Positions 26,001 through 37,956 of a stretch of DNA of 64,000 bases are shown here, one piece after another. The position numbers and the translations under genes are program-made. A model generated the notes under the pieces. It did no database searches. It was not told the origin of the DNA and worked only from the letters and a program-made list of their open reading frames with translations. This DNA is from Chlorokybus atmophyticus (Eukaryota; Streptophyta; Chlorokybophyceae; Chlorokybales; Chlorokybaceae): NCBI GenBank assembly GCA_009103225.1, contig RHPI01000277.1:733578-797577 (forward strand), given 5' to 3'. The number at the start of each line of letters is the position of its first letter. Within the stretch, counting starts at the first letter, position 1.

Positions 26001-29000
26001 TTGCACAATGTGCACAGCTCTGTGCGCCGCAAAGTACTCTGGCTTTGCATACTCCAGGTACGTGAGCACCTGCCAAACAGCAATTGTCACATGAGCAAAG
26101 AATGGGAAATTGTAGCAGACATATGCATATGCACATGTGCCCGCACACACGCACATACCCACACAACACGCACACGCACACGCGCATGCCCACGCCCACA
26201 CCCATGCGCACGCGCATGCCCACGCCCACAACACATGCACAAACACATATGTTTCTGACCTTCGCTCTCAAACTTGGTACACAGCAGTGTACATACTCAT
26301 CCCCCGAATATCTCGCCATCATCTCCGCCAGCCCGTTCGGCATCAGCTGCGGTTGCGCGTAATAACTGACTGGCACTTCCTCCAACAGTCGGGCTGCCAA
26401 CAGCAGCACTGCCAGCACGCTCGGCGGCGGAGGCACACTGAGCACAGAGATGTTGTCTTTGTCTGACGAAGTGGATTCTGGAGTGTTGGCGCCGGAAAGG
26501 AAGTGGACTGCCTGGCTGATGGCGCTGTAGTATGCCGCCAGTCGCACTGTGGTCTACGCACACAACAGACATTTGCATCAGTTTCGGCTCAACTCTTGTC
26601 ACATGCAAGACACTGTACCATGCAGTCTGCCATGGCAGTGTAGCACACTTCTATCATGCACGGCACTAGTTCATGCGCGCTTGTGTGCCTGCCCACATGC
26701 GTGTGTGTGCGCGCGCATGTGCGCTGACGCACTATGCTAGAGTGCATGTTGTACTGAGCTACGCTAGCGCACACACACGCGTGCGCGCACACGTATGCTA
26801 AGCTACTTTAGGCAACTCTACAGGAGAGTGTAGCGTGAGCTTGCGTGCACCTACTACCGACCCACAAACCTCTATACACAGCTTGCGATGACGTATGCAC
26901 ATCCTATCTGTCACACGACATACCTGGCTGCACGGTTCCGCAGTATGTTCCGTGACCGCCAGGTACCTTACCAGTCCCTTCAGGACCGGTAAGACGTGCG
27001 CGTGCAGCCGCTCGAACCGCAGCGCTCTCAGCAAGTGCGTGAAGATCAGGTGCGCGACCGGAAGCACGCTGACATCGTTGTTGTGGTGTTTCCTTCTGGC
27101 GGGCGGGTAGCACATGTCTGGCGGGCGGTTGTACAGCGCGATGGAGGTGGAGTCGGTGTCGGAGGTGTCGGGGAGTGCGAAGGCAATGGAGTTTGCAAGC
27201 TTCTCGGCTTGCTGCCACAGGTATAATGCAACAAGTCGGTTTGCATGCACATGTTCGGTTGTATCACACGCATGTGAAGGTACACTTACTTGGATTTGTT
27301 CGAGTAGGTTTGTCAGCCCTTGCAATATGACTACATCCAGGCCGGATTCGCCTGATGTGTGAAGCATGGACAGGGCATGCTGCAAGGGACAGTCAGCGTA
27401 GTGCAAAGTTGAGTCAGTCAAGTTCCATGTTGCTGTGAGAACAAACAAAGAGGTTGTTTGCCTCAAGCAGTGCAGGATGCTGAATGAAGGCCTGAGGAGG
27501 GAAGTCGTAGACGGCAGTGTCCCGAAGCTCCTCTAGCGCAGGTCCGATGACCTTGATAGCGTTGCTCAGCTGCACCTTGACTGCAGGTTACAACACTCTT
27601 CTCAAACAAACATGCGCATACGCATGCCTGTTAATGTACCCACATACCCACACATATGAGTGCAGTTGTGATCCATCAAGCTGTAGGCACACGCATCAGA
27701 CCGTGTCACGCACGCATCCCTATCTGATATACGCTTGTATACACATGTACACATAGACATGATGCATGTGCGCTACCCCACTTGAATCTTTTGTATACAA
27801 ACACAAAAGATATCAAGCCATGGGGTCACGCACCGTTGAGTTCAAATAGGAACTGCTCGTCAGACTGACAAAGCTCCACAGCCGGAAGCACTTTTGCCTT
27901 CAGCTCTTCTTCTGCACGACATAACACAACCCTTTACGTCACAATCCACCCCAGGCCAAAGCTTCCTACACACTCTGCGATTGTCTCACCTGTGAACACG
28001 CTGTCAAAGTGCGCCACTCGCAGCACGCTAGCATGATCGATGATGCGCGCAGTGACATCGGTTGGCGACGCTGCGCTTGCTTCGGGAATTGGTTCCTGTT
28101 GTGCCGCATGAAGCGATGTCAACGACGAGGTGTTGATACGCTGTGATGCGATGGGAAGGCTGTGCAGCAGAGGGGAAGAGGGCGCGACAGGTAATGGGTA
28201 CTCCTCATGTGATCTCCCTGGGCGTATCCATATGAGTTGGCAAGCATGTGGGAAGCAATGCGTATGCGCACGAGACAAGGAAGAGTGTGTGCACGCGCAT
28301 GTGTGTGCGCGTGCACACACGCATGCAAGCGCGTGCGTGCGTGTGCGTGTGCATGAGTGCATGCAGGTGCCTGCTATGGTGCTTATGTATAAACACGGCT
28401 GTGCACGTGTGCCTGTCAATGCACACAAGCGCGTGCATGCACGTGTACACGCACGCACACGCACAACCACAACCACATGCTCACAGATTGGTTCAGCAGC
28501 AACACCTTCCCCCGCCCCAATCCACCCTCCATGATGCTGATCCAGCACATTATGGCCGTGCGCCGGGTGATGACGTTCACGCAGCAACGCGGCCACGAAG
28601 CGGTCGACCAGCGGGTGCAGCGCGGGCGGGGAGTCGGCGCGTAGGTGGCGCATGAAGTCCACGGCGCCCATTTGCTGCAGCTGAACAGCGGCTGTGGGAT
28701 CCTGAGAGGGGGTGGGGGATTAAGCCAATGCACGAAGTCACTTGCCTGATGCTCATGGTGTGTTGCAATCAAATGCACGTATGCGAGATAACGTCATCAC
28801 TTGGCTTTTGTCGAGCACGCTGATAAATGTAACAATGTGACAAGGCAGAGAGAGTGCCAAATTGAAAGAGGATATGTTCCATCGGTACAGTATGCATGTG
28901 TGCGCGCGTGTCACGCACAGACATGCACGCACACGCACACAATGAACGCACGCACGCACCCACACAAGCTATCTCACGCCCCCGCACACCCACACATCCA

Positions 29001-29843
29001 CGACAAACCCCACCCCACCTCCGCTAGCGCGCACAGCAGCTCAAGCGCCTCCTCCCCTATCCCACTCGCCCTTTGCTCCTCATTCCCATCCTCCTCCTCG
29101 TGGTAGTTGAAGAAGCAGAGCAGGTTTCGCAACAGCTCCGTGCTTGCCGCCAATTGGGGGAGACTCACCAGCTGGTGAGACAGCTTGAGGCGGACGCTGC
29201 GGAGGGCGCGGTGGCGGACCTCCGCGAGCTCGTGGCCTGTGAGGGGGAGCAAGGGGTGATTGCTTTTCTTGCGGTTGAAGGTTATCATTGCAGTTGTTGC
29301 GAGGGTTTGCTGTGCATGCTTGATGTGTATGTGTAATTCTCCGTTTGCACACAGTACAGAAATTGTTGGGTTTCTTTCATGTACGCACCTAGCAGGTTGC
29401 GTGCACAACGACAAGTGCAATTATGCAACGCATGCAACAAGCACATTGCGCTAAGAAATGCGAGATGGCAGGTTGGATTGTATGTGCTGCTGAGTGCTTG
29501 CTTGCTTGTGGTCGCTGTGTACGCAGTAACAACAACATTGAATGCCATGAAGCAACTAGCCTTGCTCTTGTGTTTTAACCTGATTTTCAACATGCGATGC
29601 TAAGTAAGTCCCCCACAAGACACATACTCATGTTTAGAAATCAGGAATTTTGCGTCACTCACCAAGTTTGGCAGCAAGAACCGCTACCGCTGCTCCCTCT
29701 CCTCCCCCTCCTCCTATAAACGCTAATCCTCCTCCTCCGCCTTCATATGAAGAGCGGAAGCGCCAAGAGTCTAGGGCTGGCTCAGGCGCAGCTGGCATTA
29801 CCGCCTCCTTCTCCTCCACCGCCGCCGCCGCCGCCGCCGCCAT
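17023..29843 (-). CDS. RTTN: Rotatin, centriole assembly protein (complete, 33 exons)
   Basis: HEAT/armadillo-repeat protein needed for centriole assembly and cilia (Ana3 in flies). Exons, 5' to 3': 29843-29663, 29236-29019, 28701-28485, 28217-27990, 27911-27834, 27580-27462, 27379-27290, 27211-26924, 26553-26260, 26069-25773, 25696-25514, 25287-24995, 24727-23976, 23908-23784, 23692-23630, 23516-23403, 23309-23213, 23137-23025, 22935-22684, 22438-22238, 21787-21433, 21140-21085, 21010-20537, 20428-20256, 20052-19800, 19722-19564, 19220-19044, 18757-18647, 18551-18456, 18358-18299, 18170-18091, 17935-17863, 17241-17023. They sum to 2162 residues; human rotatin has about 2226. Exons 1-2 give AKLGHELAEVRHRALRSV, matching the rotatin N-terminal motif (LGHQLAEIRHRALKS in vertebrates), and exon 3 the following QLQQMGAVDFMRHLR. 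The last exons give LRNLCFAHENK, ASSALWALTYKGEK and VKASLKSMHAQS, the conserved C-terminal pattern. A low-complexity Ala/Gly N-terminal extension of about 55 residues precedes the motif; an upstream in-frame ATG also exists. The intron at 27461-27380 has a GC donor. Confidence 0.93.
17389..17844. other. Assembly gap (N run)
   Basis: 456 unknown bases. The left edge is an alternating GCGCACGTGTGCACACACGC tract, which probably stopped the assembly. Because rotatin exons on both sides join in phase, the gap appears to lie wholly within its last intron. Confidence 0.95.
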
Positions 29844-30249
29844 GGCCGTCACGGCAGCGGCAGTGCGCAGCAGCAGCAAGCGGCTTGCTGCAAGCCAGGC
29901 GAGGCACTTCTCTTTCTGGCGGGAAAACCCGTCAATGGGTTGTGTAGAGGCTTCCGTTGTTGAACATGTGTACATTTGGGAATGCATTCTTACAGCAAGC
30001 CCGTGGTTTACAAGGGGATGAATGTGGCAGGCACCTGTCTAGCAAACAAAGGGCGGCGGCGAGGAAGGCGGCGGGCATGGCCTTGTAGTCGGCCGTCGGC
30101 CTGGACGGATTACAGCCCCAATCCTGCGCAGAGCGTTAAGCTGGCGTCAATTCTGAGCCGTCAAGCTTCAATGTCAAACTCACAGCCTGAAGCCTGAAGC
30201 TTCGAGCTTGAAGCAGGGTTGCTGGTCCACCCAGCCCGCCCCCCGCCAA
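29844..30249. promoter_or_regulatory. Bidirectional upstream region of rotatin and PCID2
   Basis: About 400 bases between two divergent start codons must hold the 5' regions of both genes. It contains a run of AGCTTGAAGC-type short palindromic words (30160-30215: TCAAGCTTCA, GAAGCCTGAAGCTTCGAGCTTGAAGC). No TATA box or known site is recognised. Confidence 0.45.
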
Positions 30250-33200
30250 ATGGCCAACCGCGCCGGGAAGTACCTGGCCCAAGTCGCCTCCGCGGTGGAC
30301 TCCCTCGACGGCGCCTCCCTGGCGAGACTGCTGCGGGTCGATGGGGCCGAGAGCCGGGCGGCGCTGGCGGAAGCACTGCGGGTGAACCCAAAGGTAGGCA
30401 TGCTGGGCTTGAACTTGTTGAACTGAAGCTTAGGGTTTGCATGTAGGGTTTGCAAATAAATCCAACAGCACGTCTCAATTAGGGAAGCTTCATAGGAGGT
30501 TGCGTAGTTGCGTAGGAGATCTATTGTGCAGTGTGTTGTTGTTGATATTGTGGTTGTCGTTATTGTGTTGTTGTTGATGTTCATTTGCAACTTCAAAGTA
30601 CATAAACTCCAAATCTGCAGCCTTTACAAGGCTGCGCGGTTGGAGTTGGCCATTCATTGACTTCAACATCTTTTTTGTTGGTGTTGTTGTTTCATTATTC
30701 TCCCCTTTGCAGTTGAACATCGCGTTGCTGTGCGAGCAACGTCTCCGCGAGCCTTACGACGAGATGTTGGCGTCTCACTGCCAGTGCCTCGTCGCGGTCG
30801 AGCAGCGACGTTACACCGAGGCGTACGCGGCGCTGGTGGCGTCCACGCAGTAAGGGCATGCAGCTCTGTTTATAGAGGCACTGTGCACAGGCAGTTGTGT
30901 GCGTGCGTGTGTGTCCCTTGCATGCAGTGCACATGCAACACAGTGCTGCACTCAAAGAATGCACAACATGCACAATGTGTACACTGTGTCAAAGCCGTAT
31001 GCATGTGAACAGTGCATTCAGTGCATACAGCAGCATGCACAACATGCACAATGTGTACGATGTGTTGTAGGTAATATACATATTCATGCATTCAATGCAC
31101 ACAATGCACACAACAGTATCACATGTGCATGCTTCAGGTCATACCACAAACCAGCAAGTCAGGTTGATACTCAGACCAAAACATGCGCATGTACAACTAT
31201 TAATTGGTACGATTACTATTTAGTACTTGCGCATGTAGCAGTCACAATCTGGTACTTAACTGTTGTCTCCACTGCAACTGCAGGGCTTTCCTCAAGGAGT
31301 TTCGGCAGACCGAAAGCGCGTACTGCATAAAGCCTTTGCATGCGCTCGTAGACGGCCTTCGCACAATTGCAGAAAAGGCACGCATGTGCTTCTGTGCAGC
31401 CACTTCCACTGTTGTATTGTGGACAAGGGTTAGGGTTAGGGTTTTGAATTGTGGACAAAACAACATCATTGGTTGGTTGTATGTGTTGTGGTCATCAGGC
31501 TGATGAGGAGCAAAGGACAGCTGGCAAGAAGGCCGAGAAGCTTACAGATGCGGGAAGCCAGCTCATGAAGTGCTTCTCCATGAGCTTGCAGGTGAATCGT
31601 TATGCTGTGCGTAGGCACACGCACGTGTGTGTGTTGTTAACATGACACTGACGAAATGTACTTGCAGGCGCAACACAACAAGCAGAAGAAAATGGCCACC
31701 CTGCACATAGTCAATCAGCTTTTCAAGATCTACTTCAAGCTCAACACGCTGCGCCTGTGCAACAACCTCATCAAAGCTGTCGAGGCCCCGACGTTTGGCG
31801 ACTTCAATGCATTTCCCATTGCGCAGAAGGTGATTCAGACGATGAGTGGTTACCAATTGATTTTATTTGAAGAACCATGTCCTTGCTACGAAAGCCCCTT
31901 GCAAACAGTGTAAAAACATCCGTTCGCAAGCATGTTGTCTCACGCATGCACGCCCACATGTGCACATAAATACACATAATCGCATACACACATACTGAGT
32001 GTAGTGTTGTAAGGCAACCACTCATTGTTTGTCACAATATCACTTCCTTTCTGTCTAACACTGCATATCATCTCCAGGTTACGTATAAGTTTTACGTGGG
32101 GCGGCTGTCCGTCTTCCACGACAACTACCCAAAAGCCAACGCGGAGTTGAGTTACGCCTTCCAGCGCTGCCACCGTCGCTCCCTGCGCAACAAGCGACTG
32201 ATTTTGCAATACCTGGTCCCCGTCAAGCTGCTGCTCGGCCAGCTGCCAAACTCGAGACTGCTGGCCAAATACAACCTGCCAGAAGTATGCCAACGGTACC
32301 TTACTACAGTGTATGCTTGTTGGTGTTGGATGTTGGGTTTGACTGTGTGGGGTCGAGTGGCCTGTTGGGTGGTATTCAACTTGTCATGGGTGCGTGCGTG
32401 TGTGATTTGCAGTATGAAGATGTGGCATCCGCTGTGAGGAATGGCAATGTCCGGCAGTTGAACACCACTCTCAATGACCAGCAACAAAGGTGTGTTTGTA
32501 TTTGCGTATGCAAGCATGTGGCAAGGCACTCCCTCCTGCATATGTGCATCCTTCAGCAGCCACAAATCTGGCCCGTGTTTGACAGGTTCATTCGCATAGG
32601 CACTTATCTCATCCTGGAGAGGCTGAAGTTTTCCGCCTACCGCACGCTGTTGAAAAAGATGTGAGCTTGTGGGTCTTTTGTGTATGCGGCTGTGTTGAGG
32701 TATCGTGTTGAGACATTGTGCTGAAGTTCTGTGTCGTTGCCTGCTTGCAGCTTTCTTATTCAGCAGCAGCGAGAGCCAGCCAAAGCTCACCAGCTGCACA
32801 TATCGCTGTTTAAGAAGGCGCTTTCTTGGTTTGGGACCGATATGGACCTCGATGAGGCATGTTAACACCGTTGGTTCAATGCTGGCATGCATGCTTGTAC
32901 ACATGCACGCATGTGCATACATGTGCCTTCATGCACGTGCACGCGCGGGTCCGTGCGTATCCGTCCGTGCATGCGCGAAGGCACGCACGCAGAGAGAGAG
33001 ACACACATGGGCATGCATGCATGCACGCACCCAAGCACGAATGGACACCCATAAACCTATGTGTGTGCACGCTTGCCCGCACACAAGCACCTCGACTTCT
33101 GACCTATAGTTTTTTTTCTCGCTTGTTTGTGCAGATCGAGTGCATTCTGGCCAACCTGATCTACAAGAAGTACGTCAAGGGGTACATCTCGCACAAGAAC

Positions 33201-33269
33201 CGCGTGGTCGTCCTGAGCAAGCAGCAGGCGTTTCCGGCGCTCTCGTCCGTTTCCCCCACAGACTCGTAG
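30250..33269 (+). CDS. PCID2: PCID2, PCI-domain subunit of the TREX-2 mRNA export complex
   Basis: Homologue of yeast Thp1 and human PCID2, which bind the GANP/Sac3 scaffold and DSS1 in the nucleus and couple transcription to mRNA export. Exons 30250-30393, 30713-30849, 31284-31377, 31499-31591, 31668-31829, 32078-32284, 32413-32489, 32586-32660, 32751-32856 and 33135-33269 give 409 residues (human about 399). Family landmarks are in order: [87 protein letters not shown], and [20 protein letters not shown] with [19 protein letters not shown], the PCI winged-helix end. Introns 31378-31498 and 32857-33134 have GC donors. The start at 30250 fits the family length; an in-frame ATG at 30208 would add 14 residues. 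Confidence 0.95.
31427..31444 (+). repeat. Interstitial telomere-like repeat
   Basis: GGGTTAGGGTTAGGGTTT inside PCID2 intron 3. It is a short TTAGGG-type array; TAGGGTTTGC words also occur near 30429-30452 in intron 1. Confidence 0.6.
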
Positions 33270-34391
33270 CTCCTGCGTGGATGTGTGTATGTTGTTTTAA
33301 AAAGGCAGGGCTTGCAGCTACCCCGGCTGCACGGGTCGCGCATTGCTACGAGTCCACCAGCTTCCAGGCCTTTCGTGCTCAGCTTAGCGACCCCACTGCC
33401 AGGCGCGCAATCTTTGCACCGCACGCGCAGTAGTTGTGTGTGCCCATGCATGCGATCTGTTGCGCATGGAGAGCACAACATCGCTGTGTAGTGACAGTAT
33501 ACTACTGAGGTAGTAGACAGCGAAGGAGTGTTCCACCTGACTTCATGAAAGGACTCCAGTCAGTCCTAGACCAGCACTCCTGGTGTGCACAAGCCGTCAT
33601 CCCAGCAGTGGGAAGATGACAACCATGCACGCAAAGTTTTACTAATGCATGCATGTATGATCTCATACCAGTACTTATTTGAATGTACATGTGTGGATAC
33701 GCTGCTGTTCCTGATACTGTACTGTGCAAAGATGCGAGCAAGTTATGTGTGCGATGCTTTGCCAGAGCATATATCTCATGAGCAGGTGGCGTAACGCGGT
33801 GCAAACAACAATGCAAAGTGAGTTACATGCCTGCCTATGTGCAGCACGCAATGTGCTTATGCATGCTGCCATAAAGAGGAAACCAAACGCGGTTGCTCTC
33901 GTCGGCACACACCTCATGGCATACACCTGCTGTCAGACTTAGTACACAGAACAGCCAGAAGTGTATGTGATCAGACAACATTGACATTGATATTTAACTC
34001 GACAATCAACATGACAAGCACAGCAGATCCACTGCCTCGTTCTGCTAGTTTTGCCCTTGCTGTGCCACACAGCCACTGCACTTGCAACCTGAGTACTAAT
34101 GCACTCCAAGTCACTTAGTGGGTTGCGCCATTTTGGTACCGCAACTGACTGACTAAATGTTGAGCTCACTGCGAAGTAGACAGTACACAATGATGTAGTG
34201 TTGTTAGTGTGCATGTTGTCTGTGATATCTGTGCGTGTGCCAAACAGCACTTCACACATCCTGTACAATCTCAACTTCCCCAGCCTGAAAGGCTCCAAAA
34301 ACCCAACTGGTTGCAAGCACTCAGCGTACCAACTCGGTACTACCAAGCCAGGCCAGACCCAGCGTGGACAGAGGGGGGGGGGGCCTGGACG
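33270..34391. other. Intergenic region
   Basis: About 1.1 kb between the PCID2 stop and the P450 start. Short frames only, none with recognisable motifs. The last 30 bases before the P450 ATG contain a G8 homopolymer. The frame is open upstream of that ATG to about 34209, so a longer N-terminus cannot be excluded. Confidence 0.5.
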
Positions 34392-35525
34392 ATGGGGATG
34401 GCAACGGCGGCAGCGGCGGCGGCGGCGTCGCTGGCCGCTGGTCTCGGCGCAGTATGGACGCAGCACCTGCTGCTGGGCGCAGCCGCTGCTGCTGCGCTGG
34501 CGGTGGTAATAACCCTGCTGACTCAGGCTGCCTTCAGGTTGAGTGCACAGCCTGCTGCAGGGGGTAAGCCTCCGCCGCCGCCGCCGCCGCCGCCGCCGGT
34601 GGTGCCGGGACTGCCTGTCCTGGGATCCGCCCTGGACATGGCCAGGATGGGAGCGCAGAACTTCATCGCACACTGCCACAAGAAGGTCGGGAGCGATTGA
34701 TGATCACAAGCAAGCATGCATGAGATGCATGCGCGTGCATGTGGGTGTGGGTGAAACTGTGGTAACACCTGCTTGCAGCACTCTGACAGAGAGTGAGCTA
34801 TGTGCACGCGAATATGCATGCACGCACAAAGGCGACAACGAGTTTGTTTGTTTGTATAGGTATGGGATGAGTGAACACTCCCCCGTCGCTGTTACGCAAT
34901 CACTTCACACGAAGTGCGCGCACCCATACGCACTCGCATTCTGTGAGCACATGCACACTCACTCTCACGCACTCCATGCACGCACCTTTGCACCGCCAAC
35001 ACGCACACACGCTTATGCGCGGGGGCATGCACCCGCCCACACACGCTGACACACCCTCACACGCACGCACTCCCCCCCGCAGTACGGCGACACCTTCACC
35101 CTCCTTCTCCCTCCCTTCGGCCAGCGCATGACGTTCGTGCTCAATCCGGCAGACGCGCATTCCATCCTGTCCGACGCGTACCCGGAATCCAAAGTCACCT
35201 TCCGACCCGCCGTCGAGCGATTCACCCAACGCGTCTTTGGACTAGATTCGCGGCGGTTCTTCCCTGACATGCACGCGGCCATGCTACGGAACATGCGCAG
35301 GTGGGGTATGTCGGTTTGCTGTTACACACTCGCACGCACGCACGCGCGCACCCACCCATCCACTCACACCCACCCACACGCATGTGTAGGTACATGTGCG
35401 CGCGTGCGCGGATGTACCTGCCACGCACCTATGCATATAGGCACGCGCATGCACTCGCACTTCCTCACACACATGCGCATGCGTGCGCACAGCAGGCGCA
35501 TGCACCGACATGCGCGTAGGCACAT

Positions 35526-35563
<38 letters not shown>

Positions 35564-37637
35564 AGTCACCCGCTCACGCGCTCGATGAGTTGTATTCAGC
35601 TTGCTTGCGCCGGCGGGGTTGCAAGGCTACGGCCAGGAGCTGGGGCGGAGGATAGCGCGAGAGTTGAGGTCTGCACTGAGTTGCAAAGAGGACGACAGTC
35701 ACCAACTACACGAACGGCAACAGCAACAGCAACAGCAACAGCAACAACAACAGCCCGCAATCGACCTTGTCGAGACGGTGCACAAGGCGCTGTTTGCTGC
35801 GGCTATCGATACACTGTTTGGAGGTGCGTGCGCGTGCGTGCATATATGCACACGTGTGCATCCGGGTGTCTCGGCGTGTGCAAGTATGGTGCGGGTGCGT
35901 GTGTGTGTGTCTCTCTGCTGCAATAGATGTATGCCAGGAAGGTAATATTACCCTCCCACTGTCTTGATGCAGAGCGGTTTTGCCAGCGTCACACGCGCGA
36001 GGCCGTCTTCACCAACTTCACGGCCTTCGAGAAGTCCTTCGAGGTGGGCGCCTCGCCCATACCTCACATCTTCCTACACAGGTGATAAGCACACACCATC
36101 AAAACAATAGCCAACGCTACGCACGCACGCACGCACGCACGCACACACACACATCATTCCCACTCAGTTTCCGCCGCTCACGCGCGTGGCTCCTGCGCGC
36201 CCTCTCCTCCTCCCTCTCCGCGGGCGACTTCACCTCCACACCAGTAGAAACCGCAGTACTAACTTCCACCCACACCCCCACCCCCACACCCACACCCACA
36301 CCCACATCCTCCCTATCCGCGGGCGCTCTGCTCGCCACGCTGTGGGCCGCCCACGCCAACACTCTCCCCGCCGCCTTCTGGACGTGCGCTCTCGTCTCTC
36401 TCCCGCGCAACAGAGCGTGGCGTGACAGCATTGTTGAGGAGATTGATCAGAAAATGATAGAGGGGGGCAAAGAGGGTGGGGGAGAGGTGGTGGATGTGTG
36501 CGTGGGGGTCGCGTTGGAGGGACGAAAGAACGTGCTAGGGAGGTGCGTGAGTGAAGCGGTGAGGCTGAGGGCGAGCGGGATCGACGTGAGGATCGCGGCG
36601 TCCGATGTGGTGAGATGGGAGCATGTGGGGTTGGGGTGTTGTGGGGTTGTGGGTACTACGGCTGTCTCAGGCCAATGCACAGCAGTTGCTGTCTGTGTGT
36701 TGAACTTGTTACACGGTACATGCACACGTTCGTGCGGATGCCATTGCGGTTACACACGCACACATGCGCGCAGACTTGCCGAGCACACAACAAGCTTGAA
36801 CTGCGTTGTTGCGACTTTGCCGTGTTCAAGCACTTGCCTTAGTACACGGTATCCTACCACAATCACACTATCCTATACGTCACGCCACCCCACCACATCA
36901 GGTGATCGGCAGTCACACGGTCCCGCGCGGCGACGTCCTCGCGCTGTCCCCCGCATTAGCCCACGTGGACCCGCGCATGTTCGGCCCGGACGCCGACGAC
37001 TTTAGACCCGACAGGTGGCTCGGGGGCGAGACGGCGTCGTTGGGGCCGGGTACGTTGTGTTGGGTTGTGGTGTGGTGTGATTCGTGTGGTTTTGATTGAT
37101 GACTGGTTGGTTGGTAGTGGTGGGTTGTGTTTGGTGCGTGTGAGTGATGATGGTGTTGTGGCTGTATTTGATGTTGATATGTTGTGATCTGACATGTGCA
37201 GGGGTTGGATTTGCGTTCGGCGGTGGGAAGTATCGATGCCCAGGTAGGAAGACGTGTATAGCTGCCGGCGCGTATGTGTGTGGGCGTGTGCGCGCGCATA
37301 TGTGTCTGTGTCTGTGCGCGTGCGTGCGAGTGCGTGCACTTGTGTGCGTCAATGCGCGCATGTCATTCTGTGCTGAGCTTCACAAGGTACGAAGAATTTC
37401 ATTAACCCAGGGCGGTATTTCGCGGAGATGGAGGTGGCATTGTTTACGGCGCTGATGCTGTACACATACGATATCGAGTTGATACCCAACTCCAACATCA
37501 ACACCACTTCCACTTTCGCCTCCGACGCGAAGTCTTTTCTGCCGCCGGTCGATGCGAGCCGCCTCGTCGGCGTGCAACACCCCGCCGGCCCGTGCCTTGC
37601 GCGGATCCGAAAGAGGAGAACGAGTGCGGTCGGGTAG
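34392..37637 (+). CDS. Cytochrome P450 resembling the CYP7/CYP8 (sterol 7/12-hydroxylase) type
   Basis: Exons 34392-34685, 35083-35300, 35600-35823, 35973-36081, 36168-36609, 36902-37049, 37202-37243 and 37411-37637 give 567 residues. Order of parts: Ala-rich membrane anchor, poly-Pro hinge (about P61-P70) then VVPGLPVLGSA; I helix LWAAHANTLPAAFWTCALV, which matches the CYP7 pattern WASQANTIPATFW; K-helix ExxR in SEAVRLRASGIDVRIA, as in CYP7/8 (ESLRLSSASLNIRTA); RPDRWL; heme loop FGGGKYRCPGRYFAEMEV with Cys491 as ligand. These point to the CYP7/8/39 group rather than CYP51, so a sterol or other polycyclic lipid is the likely substrate, at the ER. Oddities: a (CAR)n tract encoding about 12 Gln (from 35718), and a Thr-Pro repeat (near 36270-36308) flanked by two copies of LSAG, both lengthening loops. 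Confidence 0.85.
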
Positions 37638-37665
37638 TGGGGATGGGAGGCTTACGGGTGGTGTA

Positions 37666-37956
37666 GGGGGGGGGGGGGGGGGGGGGGGGGGNNNNNNNNN
37701 NNNNNNNNNNNNNNNNNNNNNNNNNNNNNNNNNNNNNNNNNNNNNNNNNNNNNNNNNNNNNNNNNNNNNNNNNNNNNNNNNNNNNNNNNNNNNNNNNNNN
37801 NNNNNNNNNNNNNNNNNNNNNNNNNNNNNNNNNNNNNNNNNNNNNNNNNNNNNNNNNNNNNNNNNNNNNNNNNNNNNNNNNNNNNNNNNNNNNNNNNNNN
37901 NNNNNNNNNNNNNNNNNNNNNNNNNNNNNNNNNNNNNGGGGGGGGGGGGGGGGGGG
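37666..37956. other. Poly-G tract with assembly gap
   Basis: G run at 37666-37691, N at 37692-37937 (246 bases), then G run 37938-37956. The gap is plainly caused by the homopolymer; true length and content are unknown. It begins 28 bases after the P450 stop codon. Confidence 0.95.

Noticed and set aside
31023-31130. Array of ACATGCACAA-type short repeats considered as CRISPR-like or tRNA-like
   Set aside because: Units are irregular, with no spacers of constant length, and lie in a PCID2 intron of a nuclear gene.
35301-35599. His/Thr/Arg-rich frames between P450 exons 2 and 3
   Set aside because: Intronic CACACACA and GCGCAC repeats; the flanking exons join correctly without them.
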